Shown: one piece after another, positions 27,713 through 37,771 of the stretch
Position numbering within the stretch: position 1 is the first letter of the stretch
Layout of the letters: each line of letters begins with the position of its first letter
NCBI RefSeq assembly: GCF_014268505.2
Contig: NZ_JABWQP020000003.1
Span: 1-64,000, forward strand
Length of the DNA stretch: 64,000 nt
Direction of reading: 5' to 3'
Source of the DNA: Pseudomonas khorasanensis
Lineage (GTDB): Bacteria > Pseudomonadota > Gammaproteobacteria > Pseudomonadales > Pseudomonadaceae
Notes under the pieces: model-generated
The model's database searches: none
The model's input: only the letters and a program-made list of their open reading frames with translations
What the model was told of the DNA's origin: nothing
Program-made: the position numbers and the translations under genes

Positions 27713-30124
27713 ATGAAGCGTGCGTTCATCATTGTTGCCTTGCTAATCGCTGTCGTGCTCTGCGCTGCCGGCGGATATATCTACAGCAAGCAACCGACGC
27801 GCCAGGGCCAGGTGGAGTTGCGCAACCTGACCGGTTCGGTGACCGTGCGTTACGACGAGCGAGGGGTGCCGCATATCCGTGCCGGTAACGAGGCCGATCT
27901 GTATCGCGCCCTCGGCTATGTGCATGCCCAGGATCGTCTATTCCAGATGGAAGCCATGCGCCGCCTCGCCCGGGGCGAGCTGGCCGAAGTGCTCGGGCCG
28001 AAACTGCTCGACACCGACAAACTGTTTCGCAGCCTGCGGATTCGTGAACGCGCGGCCAGTTATGTCGCCGGTCTCGACAAGCAATCGCCAGCGTGGAAAG
28101 GCCTGCAAGCTTATCTGGACGGCATCAACCAATATCAGGACACGCACGCCGCGCCGATCGAGTTCGACGTGCTGGGCATCCCCAAGCGGCCGTTCACTGC
28201 CGAAGACAGCATCAGCGTCGCCGGTTACATGGCCTACAGTTTTGCCGCCGCGTTTCGCACCGAGCCGCTGCTGACTTACGTGCGCGATCAGCTCGGCACC
28301 GACTACCTCAATGTCTTCGACCTGGACTGGCAGCCCAAAGGCGTGCTGGCCGGCGGTCACAGCAAACCAACACTCGCCCTCGGCGCCGAGGACTGGAAAG
28401 ACCTCACCGCCCTCGCCCGCGTCAGCGAACAGGCGCTGATCGACAACGGTCTGCCGCAGTTCGAAGGCAGCAACGCCTGGGTCATCGCTGGTAGCCGCAG
28501 CCAAAGCGGCAAACCGCTGCTGGCTGGCGACCCGCACATTCGGTTCTCGGTGCCGTCGGTGTGGTACGAGGCGCAGCTGTCGGCACCGGGCTTCGATTTG
28601 TACGGGCATCATCAGGCGCTGGTGCCGTTCGCGTTCCTGGGGCACAACCTGGATTTCGGCTGGAGCCTGACGATGTTCCAGAACGACGATCTCGATCTGA
28701 TCGCCGAGAAAGTCAACCCGAACAACCCGAATCAGGTCTGGTATCGCGGCCAGTGGACCGACATGCTCGTCAGCGAACAACAGATCAATGTGAAGGGCCA
28801 GACGCCGGTGACGATTACCTTGCGTCAATCGCCCCACGGCCCGATCGTTAATGATGCCCTCGGCACTGCGGCGGGCAAGACGCCGATTGCGATGTGGTGG
28901 GCCTTCCTCGAAACGCCGAATCCGATCCTCGATGGTTTCTATCAGCTCAACCGCGCCGACACTCTCGCCAAGGCGCGCGCCGCTGCGGCCAAGGTGCAGG
29001 CGCCCGGCTTGAATTTGGTGTACGCCAACGCAAAAGGCGATATCGCCTGGTGGGCTTCGGCCTTGCTGCCCAAGCGCCCGGCTGGCGTCAAACCGGGCTT
29101 CATTCTCGACGGCAGTACGCCCGAGGCGGACAAGGACGGTTACTACCCGTTCAGCGCCAACCCGCAGGAAGAGAACCCGGCGCGCGGCTATATCGTCTCG
29201 GCGAACTTCCAGCCCGTGTCGCCGACCGGCATGGAGATTCCTGGTTACTACAACCTTGCTGACCGTGGCCAGCAGCTTGATCGTCAACTCAGCAACAAGA
29301 GCGTGAAGTGGACCAACGAAGCCAGCCAGAAACTGCAACTCGACACCGCCACCGCGTACGGCCCGCGCCTGTTGGCGCCGCTGTTGACGGTGTTGCGGCA
29401 GGTGGTGAGTGATCCGGCGCAGTTGAAACTGGTAGAGCAACTGGCGCAGTGGCAAGGCGACTATCCGCTGGGTTCGGTCAGTGCAACGGTGTTCAACCAG
29501 TTCCTCTATGACCTTGCCGTCGCGGCGATGCGTGATGAGTTGGGCAATGACTTTTTCGAAACACTGTTGTCGACGCGGGTGATCGATTCCGCGTTGCCAC
29601 GCCTGGCCGCCAATGCCGACTCACCCTGGTGGGACAATCGCAACACGCCGGACAAAGAGACCCGCGCCGATGTCGTGCGCACGGCATGGGCGGCGAGCAT
29701 GGAGCATCTGAAGCTGACTCTTGGCGACGACGTGGCGGGCTGGCAGTGGGGCGCGGCGCACACCCTGACCCACGGCCATCCGTTGGGGCAGCAGAAGCCG
29801 CTGGATCGGATCTTCAACGTTGGCCCGTTCGCGGCGCCGGGCAGTCACGAAGTGCCAAACAACCTTTCGGCGAAGATCGGCCCCGCCCCGTGGCCGGTGA
29901 CGTATGGGCCGTCGACGCGGCGGCTGGTGGATTTTGCTGATCCGGCGCATGGCTTGACGATCAATCCGGTCGGGCAAAGCGGTGTGCCGTTCGACAGCCA
30001 CTATGACGATCAGGCCGAAGCGTTTGTGGAGGGGATTTATGTGCAGGCGCACTTCAGTGAGGAAGAGGTGATGGCGAATACGCGCAGTACGTTGAAGCTA
30101 ATGCCGGCGCGGGCGGGGCAATAG
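27713..30124 (+). CDS. hacB: Penicillin acylase-family Ntn hydrolase, probable acyl-homoserine lactone acylase
   Basis: An 803-residue periplasmic precursor. It has an N-terminal signal/anchor (residues 1-22), then an alpha chain, and a self-cleavage site before the nucleophile Ser253 in FEGSNAWVIAG, then a beta chain with HNLDFGWSLTMFQ and the oxyanion/Asn region. The order of precursor and SNAW motif is typical of AHL acylases (PvdQ, QuiP, HacB). It lies next to the spu polyamine block as hacB does in P. aeruginosa, which is why that name is used. It would hydrolyse the amide of long-chain acyl-homoserine lactones, but substrate range cannot be read from sequence. Confidence 0.82.
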   Translation: MKRAFIIVALLIAVVLCAAGGYIYSKQPTRQGQVELRNLTGSVTVRYDERGVPHIRAGNEADLYRALGYVHAQDRLFQMEAMRRLARGELAEVLGPKLLDTDKLFRSLRIRERAASYVAGLDKQSPAWKGLQAYLDGINQYQDTHAAPIEFDVLGIPKRPFTAEDSISVAGYMAYSFAAAFRTEPLLTYVRDQLGTDYLNVFDLDWQPKGVLAGGHSKPTLALGAEDWKDLTALARVSEQALIDNGLPQFEGSNAWVIAGSRSQSGKPLLAGDPHIRFSVPSVWYEAQLSAPGFDLYGHHQALVPFAFLGHNLDFGWSLTMFQNDDLDLIAEKVNPNNPNQVWYRGQWTDMLVSEQQINVKGQTPVTITLRQSPHGPIVNDALGTAAGKTPIAMWWAFLETPNPILDGFYQLNRADTLAKARAAAAKVQAPGLNLVYANAKGDIAWWASALLPKRPAGVKPGFILDGSTPEADKDGYYPFSANPQEENPARGYIVSANFQPVSPTGMEIPGYYNLADRGQQLDRQLSNKSVKWTNEASQKLQLDTATAYGPRLLAPLLTVLRQVVSDPAQLKLVEQLAQWQGDYPLGSVSATVFNQFLYDLAVAAMRDELGNDFFETLLSTRVIDSALPRLAANADSPWWDNRNTPDKETRADVVRTAWAASMEHLKLTLGDDVAGWQWGAAHTLTHGHPLGQQKPLDRIFNVGPFAAPGSHEVPNNLSAKIGPAPWPVTYGPSTRRLVDFADPAHGLTINPVGQSGVPFDSHYDDQAEAFVEGIYVQAHFSEEEVMANTRSTLKLMPARAGQ

Positions 30125-30148
30125 ATTTTTGCCGTATGCACCGGCCCA

Positions 30149-30212
30149 TTCGCGAGCAGGCTCGCTCCCACATTGAAATGCGTTCCACTGTGGGAGCGAG
30201 CCTGCTCGCGAA
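30149..30212. repeat. REP doublet (GTGGGAGCGAGC type)
   Basis: Inverted units at 30149-30171 and 30190-30212, between the convergent acylase and GlxA-type genes. Confidence 0.9.
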
Positions 30213-30238
30213 AGGGCCATCAGCGACGTCGCAAGGCT

Positions 30239-31204
30239 TCAGAGCGGCACGGCAAAATTCAGCCGAAACTGCTGCGGGGTCACGCCCAGCCGGCGGTTGA
30301 AGACGCTACGCATATGCTGCGCATCGCGAAATCCGCATTGATACGCCACGGTCTTCAGCGGTGCCGTGGTGCTTTCGAGCATCACCCGCGCAGCATCCAC
30401 TCGTGCCTGCTCGACGAATTCTGCCGGGGTGACCCTGGCTTCGCGGGCGAACACCCGAGAAAAATTGCGCGCACTCATGTTCGCCGCATTCGCCAGATCG
30501 GCAATGGTCAAATCCCCGGTGAGGTTGGCCAGAACATACAGCTGCACCATCGCCACAGCCGACGTCGGCTCCGCGTGGGGCGTCAGGAACGGGCTGAACT
30601 GTGATTGCCCGCCAGAGCGCTGGGTGAACACCACCAGCCGCTTGGCCACGCTCAACGCCACTTCGGCGCCGTGGTCCCGCGCCAGCAGATACAGCGACAG
30701 ATCGATGCCCGCCGTGACCCCGGCCGAGGTATAGAGCGTGCCGTCCTCGACATACAGGCGATCCGCCTCGACCCGCGTGGTCGGGCATAACTGCGCCAAC
30801 ACCTCGGCATCGTTCCAATGCGTGGTGACGGTGCGCCCATCCAGCAACCCCGGTCGCGCCAGCATGAATGCACCGTTGCAGATCGAGCCGAAGCGACAGG
30901 CACGGCCACAGGCGTCACGCAGCCAGGCGTCGAACGTCGGGCCGAAATCCATGAACGGCAGCTGCGGGCCGCCGGCGACCAGCAGCAGGTCATAAGCATC
31001 GAGTGCTTCGCTGAAATGGCGATGAGCAGTGAGCATCAGGCCGTTGGAGCAAGCCATCGGCCCGTGCTCAATGCCGATCACCTCCAATCGATAATGATCC
31101 TGCGGCGGCAGAAAACGGTTGGCCTCGGCAAACACGTCCATCGGGCCGGAGACGTCCAGCGACTGCACGCCGGGGAACAGCACGATGGCGACGGATTTGT
31201 TCAT
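30239..31204 (-). CDS. GlxA-type regulator (DJ-1/PfpI domain plus AraC HTH)
   Basis: A 321-residue transcription factor. The N-terminal 165 residues form a DJ-1/PfpI class I amidotransferase-like domain with the elbow Cys in FGSICNGAFMLARPG. The C-terminal 100 residues carry two AraC helix-turn-helix motifs (ANAANMSARNFSRVFARE and QCGFRDAQHMRSVFNRRLG). The start at 31204 follows AGGGAG. It is divergent from an HD-domain gene, which is a natural target candidate. Relatives sense amino-nitrogen compounds or betaines; the ligand here is unknown. Confidence 0.9.
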   Translation of the reverse strand: MNKSVAIVLFPGVQSLDVSGPMDVFAEANRFLPPQDHYRLEVIGIEHGPMACSNGLMLTAHRHFSEALDAYDLLLVAGGPQLPFMDFGPTFDAWLRDACGRACRFGSICNGAFMLARPGLLDGRTVTTHWNDAEVLAQLCPTTRVEADRLYVEDGTLYTSAGVTAGIDLSLYLLARDHGAEVALSVAKRLVVFTQRSGGQSQFSPFLTPHAEPTSAVAMVQLYVLANLTGDLTIADLANAANMSARNFSRVFAREARVTPAEFVEQARVDAARVMLESTTAPLKTVAYQCGFRDAQHMRSVFNRRLGVTPQQFRLNFAVPL

Positions 31205-31229
31205 CTCCCTCAAGATCTCCTTTTAACCC

Positions 31230-31257
31230 GTGGCGAGGGAGCTTGCTCCCTCGCCAC
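31230..31257. repeat. Perfect palindromic REP unit (GTGGCGAGGGAGC type)
   Basis: A perfect 13-bp stem GTGGCGAGGGAGC / GCTCCCTCGCCAC with a two-base TT loop, in the divergent gap between the GlxA-type regulator and the HD gene. It is the same unit as in the doublet at 15841-15962, here a singleton. The rest of the 202-base gap shows no gene. Confidence 0.88.
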
Positions 31258-31406
31258 GATGATCGCACGATGCCAAAGGGGATGGTTGGCACGATTCGCA
31301 GGCGGATTGGCAAGGATCGCAGCCATGGCTTGATTGTGACGCCCCTGCCCTGAGAACAGACTTCCCCCATCAGCGCCACGACGGCGTTTTCGATGAGGAA
31401 GCCCAC

Positions 31407-32048
31407 ATGACCACCACCATCGCCGGCATCAAGATCCCTGACAGCGCCTTCGCCCGGGCGACCACCGAATACATTCGCGACATCGAATCCGACCTGCTCT
31501 ACCACCACTCACGCCGGGTATTTCTGTTTGGCGCCTTGAGCGGTGAGCGCCGGCAACTGGCCTACAACCCGGAATTGCTTTACGTCGGCGCGATGTTCCA
31601 TGACCTTGGTCTGGTCGAAGGTCATCGCAGCGATGACGAGCGCTTCGAAGTGGACGGCGCCAATGCAGCGGCAGCGTTTCTCAAGCCGTATGGACTGAGT
31701 GATGACGATATCGAGCAGGTGTGGCTGTCGATCGCTCTGCACACCACGCCAGGCGTCCCCAAACACCTGCGCCCGACCGTGGCGCTGGTTACTGCCGGTG
31801 TGGAAATGGATGTGCTGGGCATGGACTACGCGGCATTTACCACCGTGCAGCGTGAGGCCGTGGTGCATGCGCATCCGCGTGGGGAAGGTTTCAAGGCGTG
31901 CATTATCTGCGCGTTTGCCGACGGCTTGCGCCATCGTCCGCAGACTACGTTTGGCAACGTGAAAACCGATGTGCTGGTCGATCAGGAGCCGGGGTTCACG
32001 CCGATGAATTTTGTCGAGGTGATCCGCAATTCTCCCTGGAATGCGTAA
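31407..32048 (+). CDS. HD-domain hydrolase, cyanamide hydratase-like
   Basis: A 213-residue protein with an HD domain: a histidine in LLYHHSRRVF, HD in GAMFHDLGLVEGH, a further His in IALHTTPGVP and an Asp in ALVTAGVEMDVLG. The spacing and the YHHSRRVF string resemble fungal and bacterial cyanamide hydratase/DDI2-type HD proteins more than nucleotide hydrolases. AGGAAG precedes the start. Its divergent GlxA-type neighbour may regulate it. The substrate is not known. Confidence 0.82.
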   Translation: MTTTIAGIKIPDSAFARATTEYIRDIESDLLYHHSRRVFLFGALSGERRQLAYNPELLYVGAMFHDLGLVEGHRSDDERFEVDGANAAAAFLKPYGLSDDDIEQVWLSIALHTTPGVPKHLRPTVALVTAGVEMDVLGMDYAAFTTVQREAVVHAHPRGEGFKACIICAFADGLRHRPQTTFGNVKTDVLVDQEPGFTPMNFVEVIRNSPWNA

Positions 32049-32056
32049 AACGAAAG

Positions 32057-32144
32057 GTGGGAGCGAGCCTGCTCGCGAAAGCGGTATGTCAGCCAACTTT
32101 TGAGTCAACTGACACTCCGTCTTCGCGAGCAGGCTCGCTCCCAC
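32057..32144. repeat. REP doublet (GTGGGAGCGAGC type)
   Basis: Inverted units at 32057-32079 and 32122-32144, between the convergent HD-domain gene and the end of the spu operon. Confidence 0.9.
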
Positions 32145-32190
32145 ATTTACATCCAGGTTGGTCTCGAGGTTGAGGCCATCCTCATATTGC

Positions 32191-33081
32191 TTATGCCGCT
32201 CCCGGCGCCGGTGCGCGACGTGCGTCCGGCTGTTTCCACGAATCGGCTGCGCTTTCTTCGATCGCTTGCTGAATCGCTTTCTTGCGCGCTTCTTCGGCAC
32301 GGCGGCTGAAGAACCACACCAGGAACGTCACCAGCGACACCGCCAGCAGAATCAGACTGGCCACGGCGTTGATCTCGGGTTTTACGCCCAGACGCACCGC
32401 CGAGAAGACTTCCATCGGCAGGGTCGTCGAACCCGGGCCCGAAACGAAGCTCGCCAGCACCAGATCATCCAGCGACAGGGCGAACGACATCATGCCGCCC
32501 GCCGCCAGCGACGGCGCGATCATCGGGATGGTGATCAGGAAAAACACCTTCCACGGCCGCGCACCCAGGTCCATCGCCGCTTCCTCGATCGACAGGTCCA
32601 GCTCACGCAGACGCGCCGACACCACCACCGCCACGTAGGCGGCACAGAATGTAGTGTGGGCGATCCAGATGGTGACGATGCCGCGCTCCTGCGGCCAGCC
32701 GATCATCTGCGCCATGGCCACGAACAGCAGCAACAACGACAGACCGGTGATCACTTCCGGCATTACCAGCGGCGCCGTCACCAGGCCGCCAAACAGCGTG
32801 CGGCCCTTGAAGTGAGTGATGCGCGTCAGCACGAACGCCGCCAGCGTACCGAGCGCCACAGCCGCCACCGCCGTGTAGCAGGCGATTTCCAGCGAACGCA
32901 GCACCGAGCCCATCAGTTGCGAGTTGTCGAGCAGACCGACGTACCACTTCACCGACCAGCCGCCCCACACCGTCACCAGTTTCGAGGCGTTGAACGAATA
33001 GATCACCAGGATCAGCATCGGCAGGTAGATGAATATCAGGCCCAACACCAGCATCAGGCTGGAGAAACGGAAGTTCTTCAT
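32191..33081 (-). CDS. spuH: Polyamine ABC transporter permease SpuH (PotI-like)
   Basis: A 296-residue inner-membrane permease with six helices and the ABC coupling loop EEAAMDLGARPWKVFFLITIP. It is the second permease of the putrescine/spermidine importer. It overlaps the upstream permease gene by ATGA (33078-33081), so the two are translationally coupled. It is the last gene of the operon and a REP doublet follows. Confidence 0.95.
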   Translation of the reverse strand: MKNFRFSSLMLVLGLIFIYLPMLILVIYSFNASKLVTVWGGWSVKWYVGLLDNSQLMGSVLRSLEIACYTAVAAVALGTLAAFVLTRITHFKGRTLFGGLVTAPLVMPEVITGLSLLLLFVAMAQMIGWPQERGIVTIWIAHTTFCAAYVAVVVSARLRELDLSIEEAAMDLGARPWKVFFLITIPMIAPSLAAGGMMSFALSLDDLVLASFVSGPGSTTLPMEVFSAVRLGVKPEINAVASLILLAVSLVTFLVWFFSRRAEEARKKAIQQAIEESAADSWKQPDARRAPAPGAA

Positions 33082-33998
33082 TCTTTACCCTCCATTTCCT
33101 TGGCCTGACTGCGGTTGAACAGAATGATCGGCACAATCAGGATCGCCAGCATCACCACCGCCAGCGCGGACGCCACCGGCCAGTCACGGTTATTGAAGAA
33201 TTCTTGCCACAGCACTTTACCGATCATCAACGTTTCCGGGCCGCCAAGCAGTTCCGGAATGACGAACTCGCCAACCACCGGGATGAACACCAGCATGCAG
33301 CCGGCAATGATCCCGTTCTTGGACAGCGGAATGGTGATCTTCCAGAAACTGTTGAAGGTGCTCGAACCGAGGTCCGATGCGGCTTCCAACAGGCTGTTGT
33401 CGTGTTTCACCAGGTTGGCGTAAAGCGGCAGGATCATGAACGGCAGATAGGAGTAAACGACCCCGATATAGACCGCCAGGTTGGTGTTGAGAATCTGCAA
33501 GGGCTCGTCGATCAGGCCCATGCTCATCAGGAAACCGTTGAGCAGGCCGTTGTTGCTGAGGATGCCCATCCACGCATAAACGCGGATCAGGATCGCCGTC
33601 CAGGTCGGCATCATGATCAACAGCACCAGCACCGTCTGCAGTTCCTTGCGTGCGCTGGCGATGGCGTAGGCCATCGGATAGCCAATCAGCAGGCAGAGCA
33701 CGGTGCTGATGAAGGCCATCTTCAGCGAGCCGAGGTAGGCGGCGATGTACAGCTCGTCGTCGCCGAGCATCGCGTAGTTACCGAGATTCAGCAGCAGTTG
33801 CAGCTTCTGCTCGGCGAACGTGTAAATCTCGGTGTACGGCGGAATGGCCACGTCGGCTTCGGCGAAGCTGATCTTCAGCACGATGAAGAACGGCAGCATG
33901 AAGAACAGGAACAGCCAGATGAACGGCACCCCGATGACCAGCTGCCGGCCATTGGGGATTATTCGGTTGATGCGGCGTTTGAATTTGCGCATGTTCAT
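33078..33998 (-). CDS. spuG: Polyamine ABC transporter permease SpuG (PotH-like)
   Basis: A 306-residue inner-membrane protein with six helices and the coupling motif EAASDLGSSTFNSFWKITIP. The start at 33998 forms an ATGA overlap with the spuF stop; the in-frame extension upstream would lie inside spuF. With SpuH it forms the channel of the polyamine importer. Confidence 0.95.
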   Translation of the reverse strand: MNMRKFKRRINRIIPNGRQLVIGVPFIWLFLFFMLPFFIVLKISFAEADVAIPPYTEIYTFAEQKLQLLLNLGNYAMLGDDELYIAAYLGSLKMAFISTVLCLLIGYPMAYAIASARKELQTVLVLLIMMPTWTAILIRVYAWMGILSNNGLLNGFLMSMGLIDEPLQILNTNLAVYIGVVYSYLPFMILPLYANLVKHDNSLLEAASDLGSSTFNSFWKITIPLSKNGIIAGCMLVFIPVVGEFVIPELLGGPETLMIGKVLWQEFFNNRDWPVASALAVVMLAILIVPIILFNRSQAKEMEGKE

Positions 33999-35137
33999 GA
34001 GCGAAGCACCACGCCACTGTCGTCTTCCCACCACACGTAAACCTGATCGCCCCAGGTCGGACGGGCGCCACGGCGTTCGGCGTTGGCGACGAAGGACTGC
34101 ACCAGCTTGCCGCTCGGCAGTTCGACGTAGAACACCGAGTGACCGCCCAGGTAGGCGATGTCGTGCACCTTGCCACTCGACCAGTTGTATTCGCAGGTCG
34201 GCATGTCAGCGGTGACCAGCAGTTTTTCCGGACGGATCGCGTAGGTGACCGACTTGTCCTGCACCGAGGTGCTGATGCCGTGGCCGACGTAGATCTGTCG
34301 GTCGAGGTCCTTGCAGGTGATGGTCGCGTGGCCTTCGGCGTCGTCAATCACTTCGCCTTCGAAGATGTTGACGTTACCGATGAATTCACAGACCAGGCGG
34401 CTGGTCGGGGTTTCGTAGATGTCGATCGGGCTGCCGATCTGGGCGATCCAGCCCAGGTGCATGATCGCAATGCGCTCGGCCATGGTCATGGCCTCTTCCT
34501 GGTCGTGGGTCACCATCACGCAGGTCACGCCGACGCGCTCGATGATTTCCACCAGTTCCAGCTGCATCTGCGAACGCAGTTTCTTGTCCAGTGCGCCCAT
34601 CGGCTCGTCGAGCAGCAGCAGTTTCGGCCGCTTGGCCAGCGAACGCGCGAGCGCCACACGCTGACGCTGGCCGCCAGAGAGTTGATGCGGCTTGCGCTTG
34701 GCGTACTGGCTCATCTGCACCAGTTTGAGCATCTCGGCCACACGGGCGTCGATCTCGGCCTTGGGAATCTTGTCCTGCTGCAGGCCGAAGGCGATGTTTT
34801 GCGCCACGGTCATGTGCGGGAACAAGGCATAGGACTGGAACATCATGTTGATCGGGCGTTCGTACGGCGGCATGTCGGTGATGTCGACGCCGTCGAGAAA
34901 AATGCGCCCCTCCGTGGGCCGTTCAAACCCTGCCAACATGCGCAGCAGAGTGGATTTGCCCGATCCCGAACCGCCGAGCAGGGCGAAAATTTCGCCTTTC
35001 TTGATTTCCAGGGACACATCGTCCACGGCAATCGTCTCGTCGAACTTCTTCGTGACCCGGTCGATTTTGACCAGCACCTGCTTCGGTGTCTGGTCGCCCT
35101 CGAGGGCTTTCTTGTAGGCGCCGGAGGCAACTGCCAT
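33995..35137 (-). CDS. spuF: Polyamine ABC transporter ATPase SpuF (PotG-like)
   Basis: A 380-residue ATPase with Walker A GGSGSGKST, signature LSGGQRQRVALARSLA, Walker B LLLLDEPMGALD and the H-loop VTHDQEEAM. The C-terminal 120 residues form the TOBE regulatory domain typical of PotA/PotG. It energises the SpuG-SpuH permease. It is separated from spuE by a gap containing a hairpin with a T-run. Confidence 0.96.
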   Translation of the reverse strand: MAVASGAYKKALEGDQTPKQVLVKIDRVTKKFDETIAVDDVSLEIKKGEIFALLGGSGSGKSTLLRMLAGFERPTEGRIFLDGVDITDMPPYERPINMMFQSYALFPHMTVAQNIAFGLQQDKIPKAEIDARVAEMLKLVQMSQYAKRKPHQLSGGQRQRVALARSLAKRPKLLLLDEPMGALDKKLRSQMQLELVEIIERVGVTCVMVTHDQEEAMTMAERIAIMHLGWIAQIGSPIDIYETPTSRLVCEFIGNVNIFEGEVIDDAEGHATITCKDLDRQIYVGHGISTSVQDKSVTYAIRPEKLLVTADMPTCEYNWSSGKVHDIAYLGGHSVFYVELPSGKLVQSFVANAERRGARPTWGDQVYVWWEDDSGVVLRS

Positions 35138-35152
35138 TTACGAAACTCCCAG

Positions 35153-35187
35153 AAAAAAAGACTGCAGTTCGCCCAATGCGGACGAAC
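35153..35187 (-). terminator. Attenuator-like hairpin between spuE and spuF
   Basis: Read on the minus strand, GTTCGTCC / GGGCGAAC form an eight-pair stem (one G-U) with a five-base loop, followed after six bases by a run of seven T (35153-35159). It would stop part of the transcripts after the spuE binding-protein gene. Confidence 0.65.
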
Positions 35188-35203
35188 CCAGGATAGGTGT
35201 GCC

Positions 35204-36430
<1,227 letters not shown>

Positions 36431-36435
36431 TTATC

Positions 36436-36470
36436 CCGCTGACCGCCATCGCACAGACGACGGCCAGCGG
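36436..36470 (-). promoter_or_regulatory. Intercistronic hairpin between spuD and spuE
   Basis: Minus-strand CCGCTGGCCG and CGGTCAGCGG form a ten-pair stem with one G-U and a 15-base loop, in the 187-base gap after spuD. No T-run follows, so a stabilising or processing structure is more likely than a strong terminator. Confidence 0.55.
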
Positions 36471-36488
36471 TTGCTGCCTGTAACCGGC

Positions 36489-37601
36489 TTATCGGCCCGA
36501 TTTGATCTTGGTCCAGCTACGAGTGATCAAACGCAAAGTGGCCGCGTCCAGATCGCTGATTGCATAAAGCTGCTTCTTCACATCAGCCGATGGATAGATG
36601 CTTGGATCGCTGGTGATTTCTTTGTCCACCAGAGGCGTTGCGGCCTTGTTGCCGTTCGGGAAACGCACGGCGTTGGTGATCTCGGCCATCACTTCCGGCT
36701 GCAGCAGATAGTTCATGAACTTGTAGGCGGCTTCGACGTTTTCGGCATCCTTGGGGATGGCGACCATGTCATAGAAGGTACCGGCACCTTCTTTTGGAAT
36801 GCTGTAGGCCAGTTTGACCTTGTCACCGGCTTCCTGAGCGCGGGTCTTGGATTGCTCCAGGTCACCCGAGTAACCGACGGCTACGCAGATGTTGCCGTTG
36901 GCCAGGTCAGAGATGTATTTGGAGGAGTGGAAGTAGGCGACCGAAGGACGAATCTTCAGGAACAGGTCTTCGGCGGCTTTCAGGTCAGCCTTGTCCTTGC
37001 TGTTGGTCGGCTTGCCCAGATAGTGCAAAGCCGCCGGAATCATTTCGGTCGGGGCATCGAGGAAACTCACGCCGCAGCTTTTGAGTTTTTCGATGTTTTC
37101 GGGCTTGAACACCACGTCCCAGGAATCGATCTTGTCGATGCCCAGCGCAGCCTTGACCTTGGCCGGGTTGTAGCCGATACCGATCGAGCCCCACATGTAC
37201 GGGAAGGCGTGTTTGTTGCCCTGGTCGCTGGCATCGCCTACAGCTTTGAGCAGGTCTTCATCGAGGTTCTTCCAGTTCGGCAGTCTGGACTTGTCCAGTT
37301 CCTGATACACGCCGGCCTTGATCTGCTTGGCGAGGAAGTTGTTGGAAGGCACCACGATATCGTAACCGGACTTGCCGGCCAGCAGCTTGGCTTCCAGGGT
37401 TTCGTTACTGTCGAACACGTCGTAGACGACTTTGATGCCCGTCTCTTTCTCGAACTTGGCCACGGTGTCCGGCGCGATGTAGTCGGACCAGTTGTAGACG
37501 TGCAACACCTTGTCGTCCGCGTGAACCGCACCCGCCATCATGCCCGCCATGGACAGCGCGAGCAGCGTCTTGCCAGCTAGCTTTTTACCTAATGCCTTCA
37601 T
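36489..37601 (-). CDS. spuD: Periplasmic putrescine-preferential binding protein SpuD
   Basis: A 370-residue exported PotF-family protein with a signal peptide (about 1-28, ending VHA) and the conserved polyamine site strings [33 protein letters not shown] and [19 protein letters not shown]. It delivers putrescine (and cadaverine, agmatine in related proteins) to SpuFGH. It lies upstream of its paralogue spuE, as in P. aeruginosa. Hairpins flank the gene on both sides. Confidence 0.93.
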   Translation of the reverse strand: MKALGKKLAGKTLLALSMAGMMAGAVHADDKVLHVYNWSDYIAPDTVAKFEKETGIKVVYDVFDSNETLEAKLLAGKSGYDIVVPSNNFLAKQIKAGVYQELDKSRLPNWKNLDEDLLKAVGDASDQGNKHAFPYMWGSIGIGYNPAKVKAALGIDKIDSWDVVFKPENIEKLKSCGVSFLDAPTEMIPAALHYLGKPTNSKDKADLKAAEDLFLKIRPSVAYFHSSKYISDLANGNICVAVGYSGDLEQSKTRAQEAGDKVKLAYSIPKEGAGTFYDMVAIPKDAENVEAAYKFMNYLLQPEVMAEITNAVRFPNGNKAATPLVDKEITSDPSIYPSADVKKQLYAISDLDAATLRLITRSWTKIKSGR

Positions 37602-37727
37602 GCGTCATGCTCCAAATTTTTCTTTTTTGAACCACATTGATCAACGGCCGAACCCGGACAACTGGAACCGCGGCTAGTCTGGCAAGATCCGAGGCGGACT
37701 TTCAAGAAAAGACCGGCCTTTATGACA

Positions 37728-37764
37728 GCTTTGAGCGAGCGTGCCGCAGCTTCCCGCTCAAAGC
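37728..37764 (-). promoter_or_regulatory. Intercistronic hairpin between spuC and spuD
   Basis: A perfect ten-pair stem GCTTTGAGCG / CGCTCAAAGC with a 17-base loop lies just after the spuC stop, within a gap of about 170 bases. It has no T-run. It probably protects or separates the spuC and spuD parts of the message. Confidence 0.55.
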
Positions 37765-37771
37765 CTAGCAC

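Noticed and set aside
27938..29455. 505-codon minus-strand frame opposite the acylase gene
   Set aside because: Antisense shadow; the acylase frame has a self-cleavage motif and signal peptide, the opposite frame has neither.
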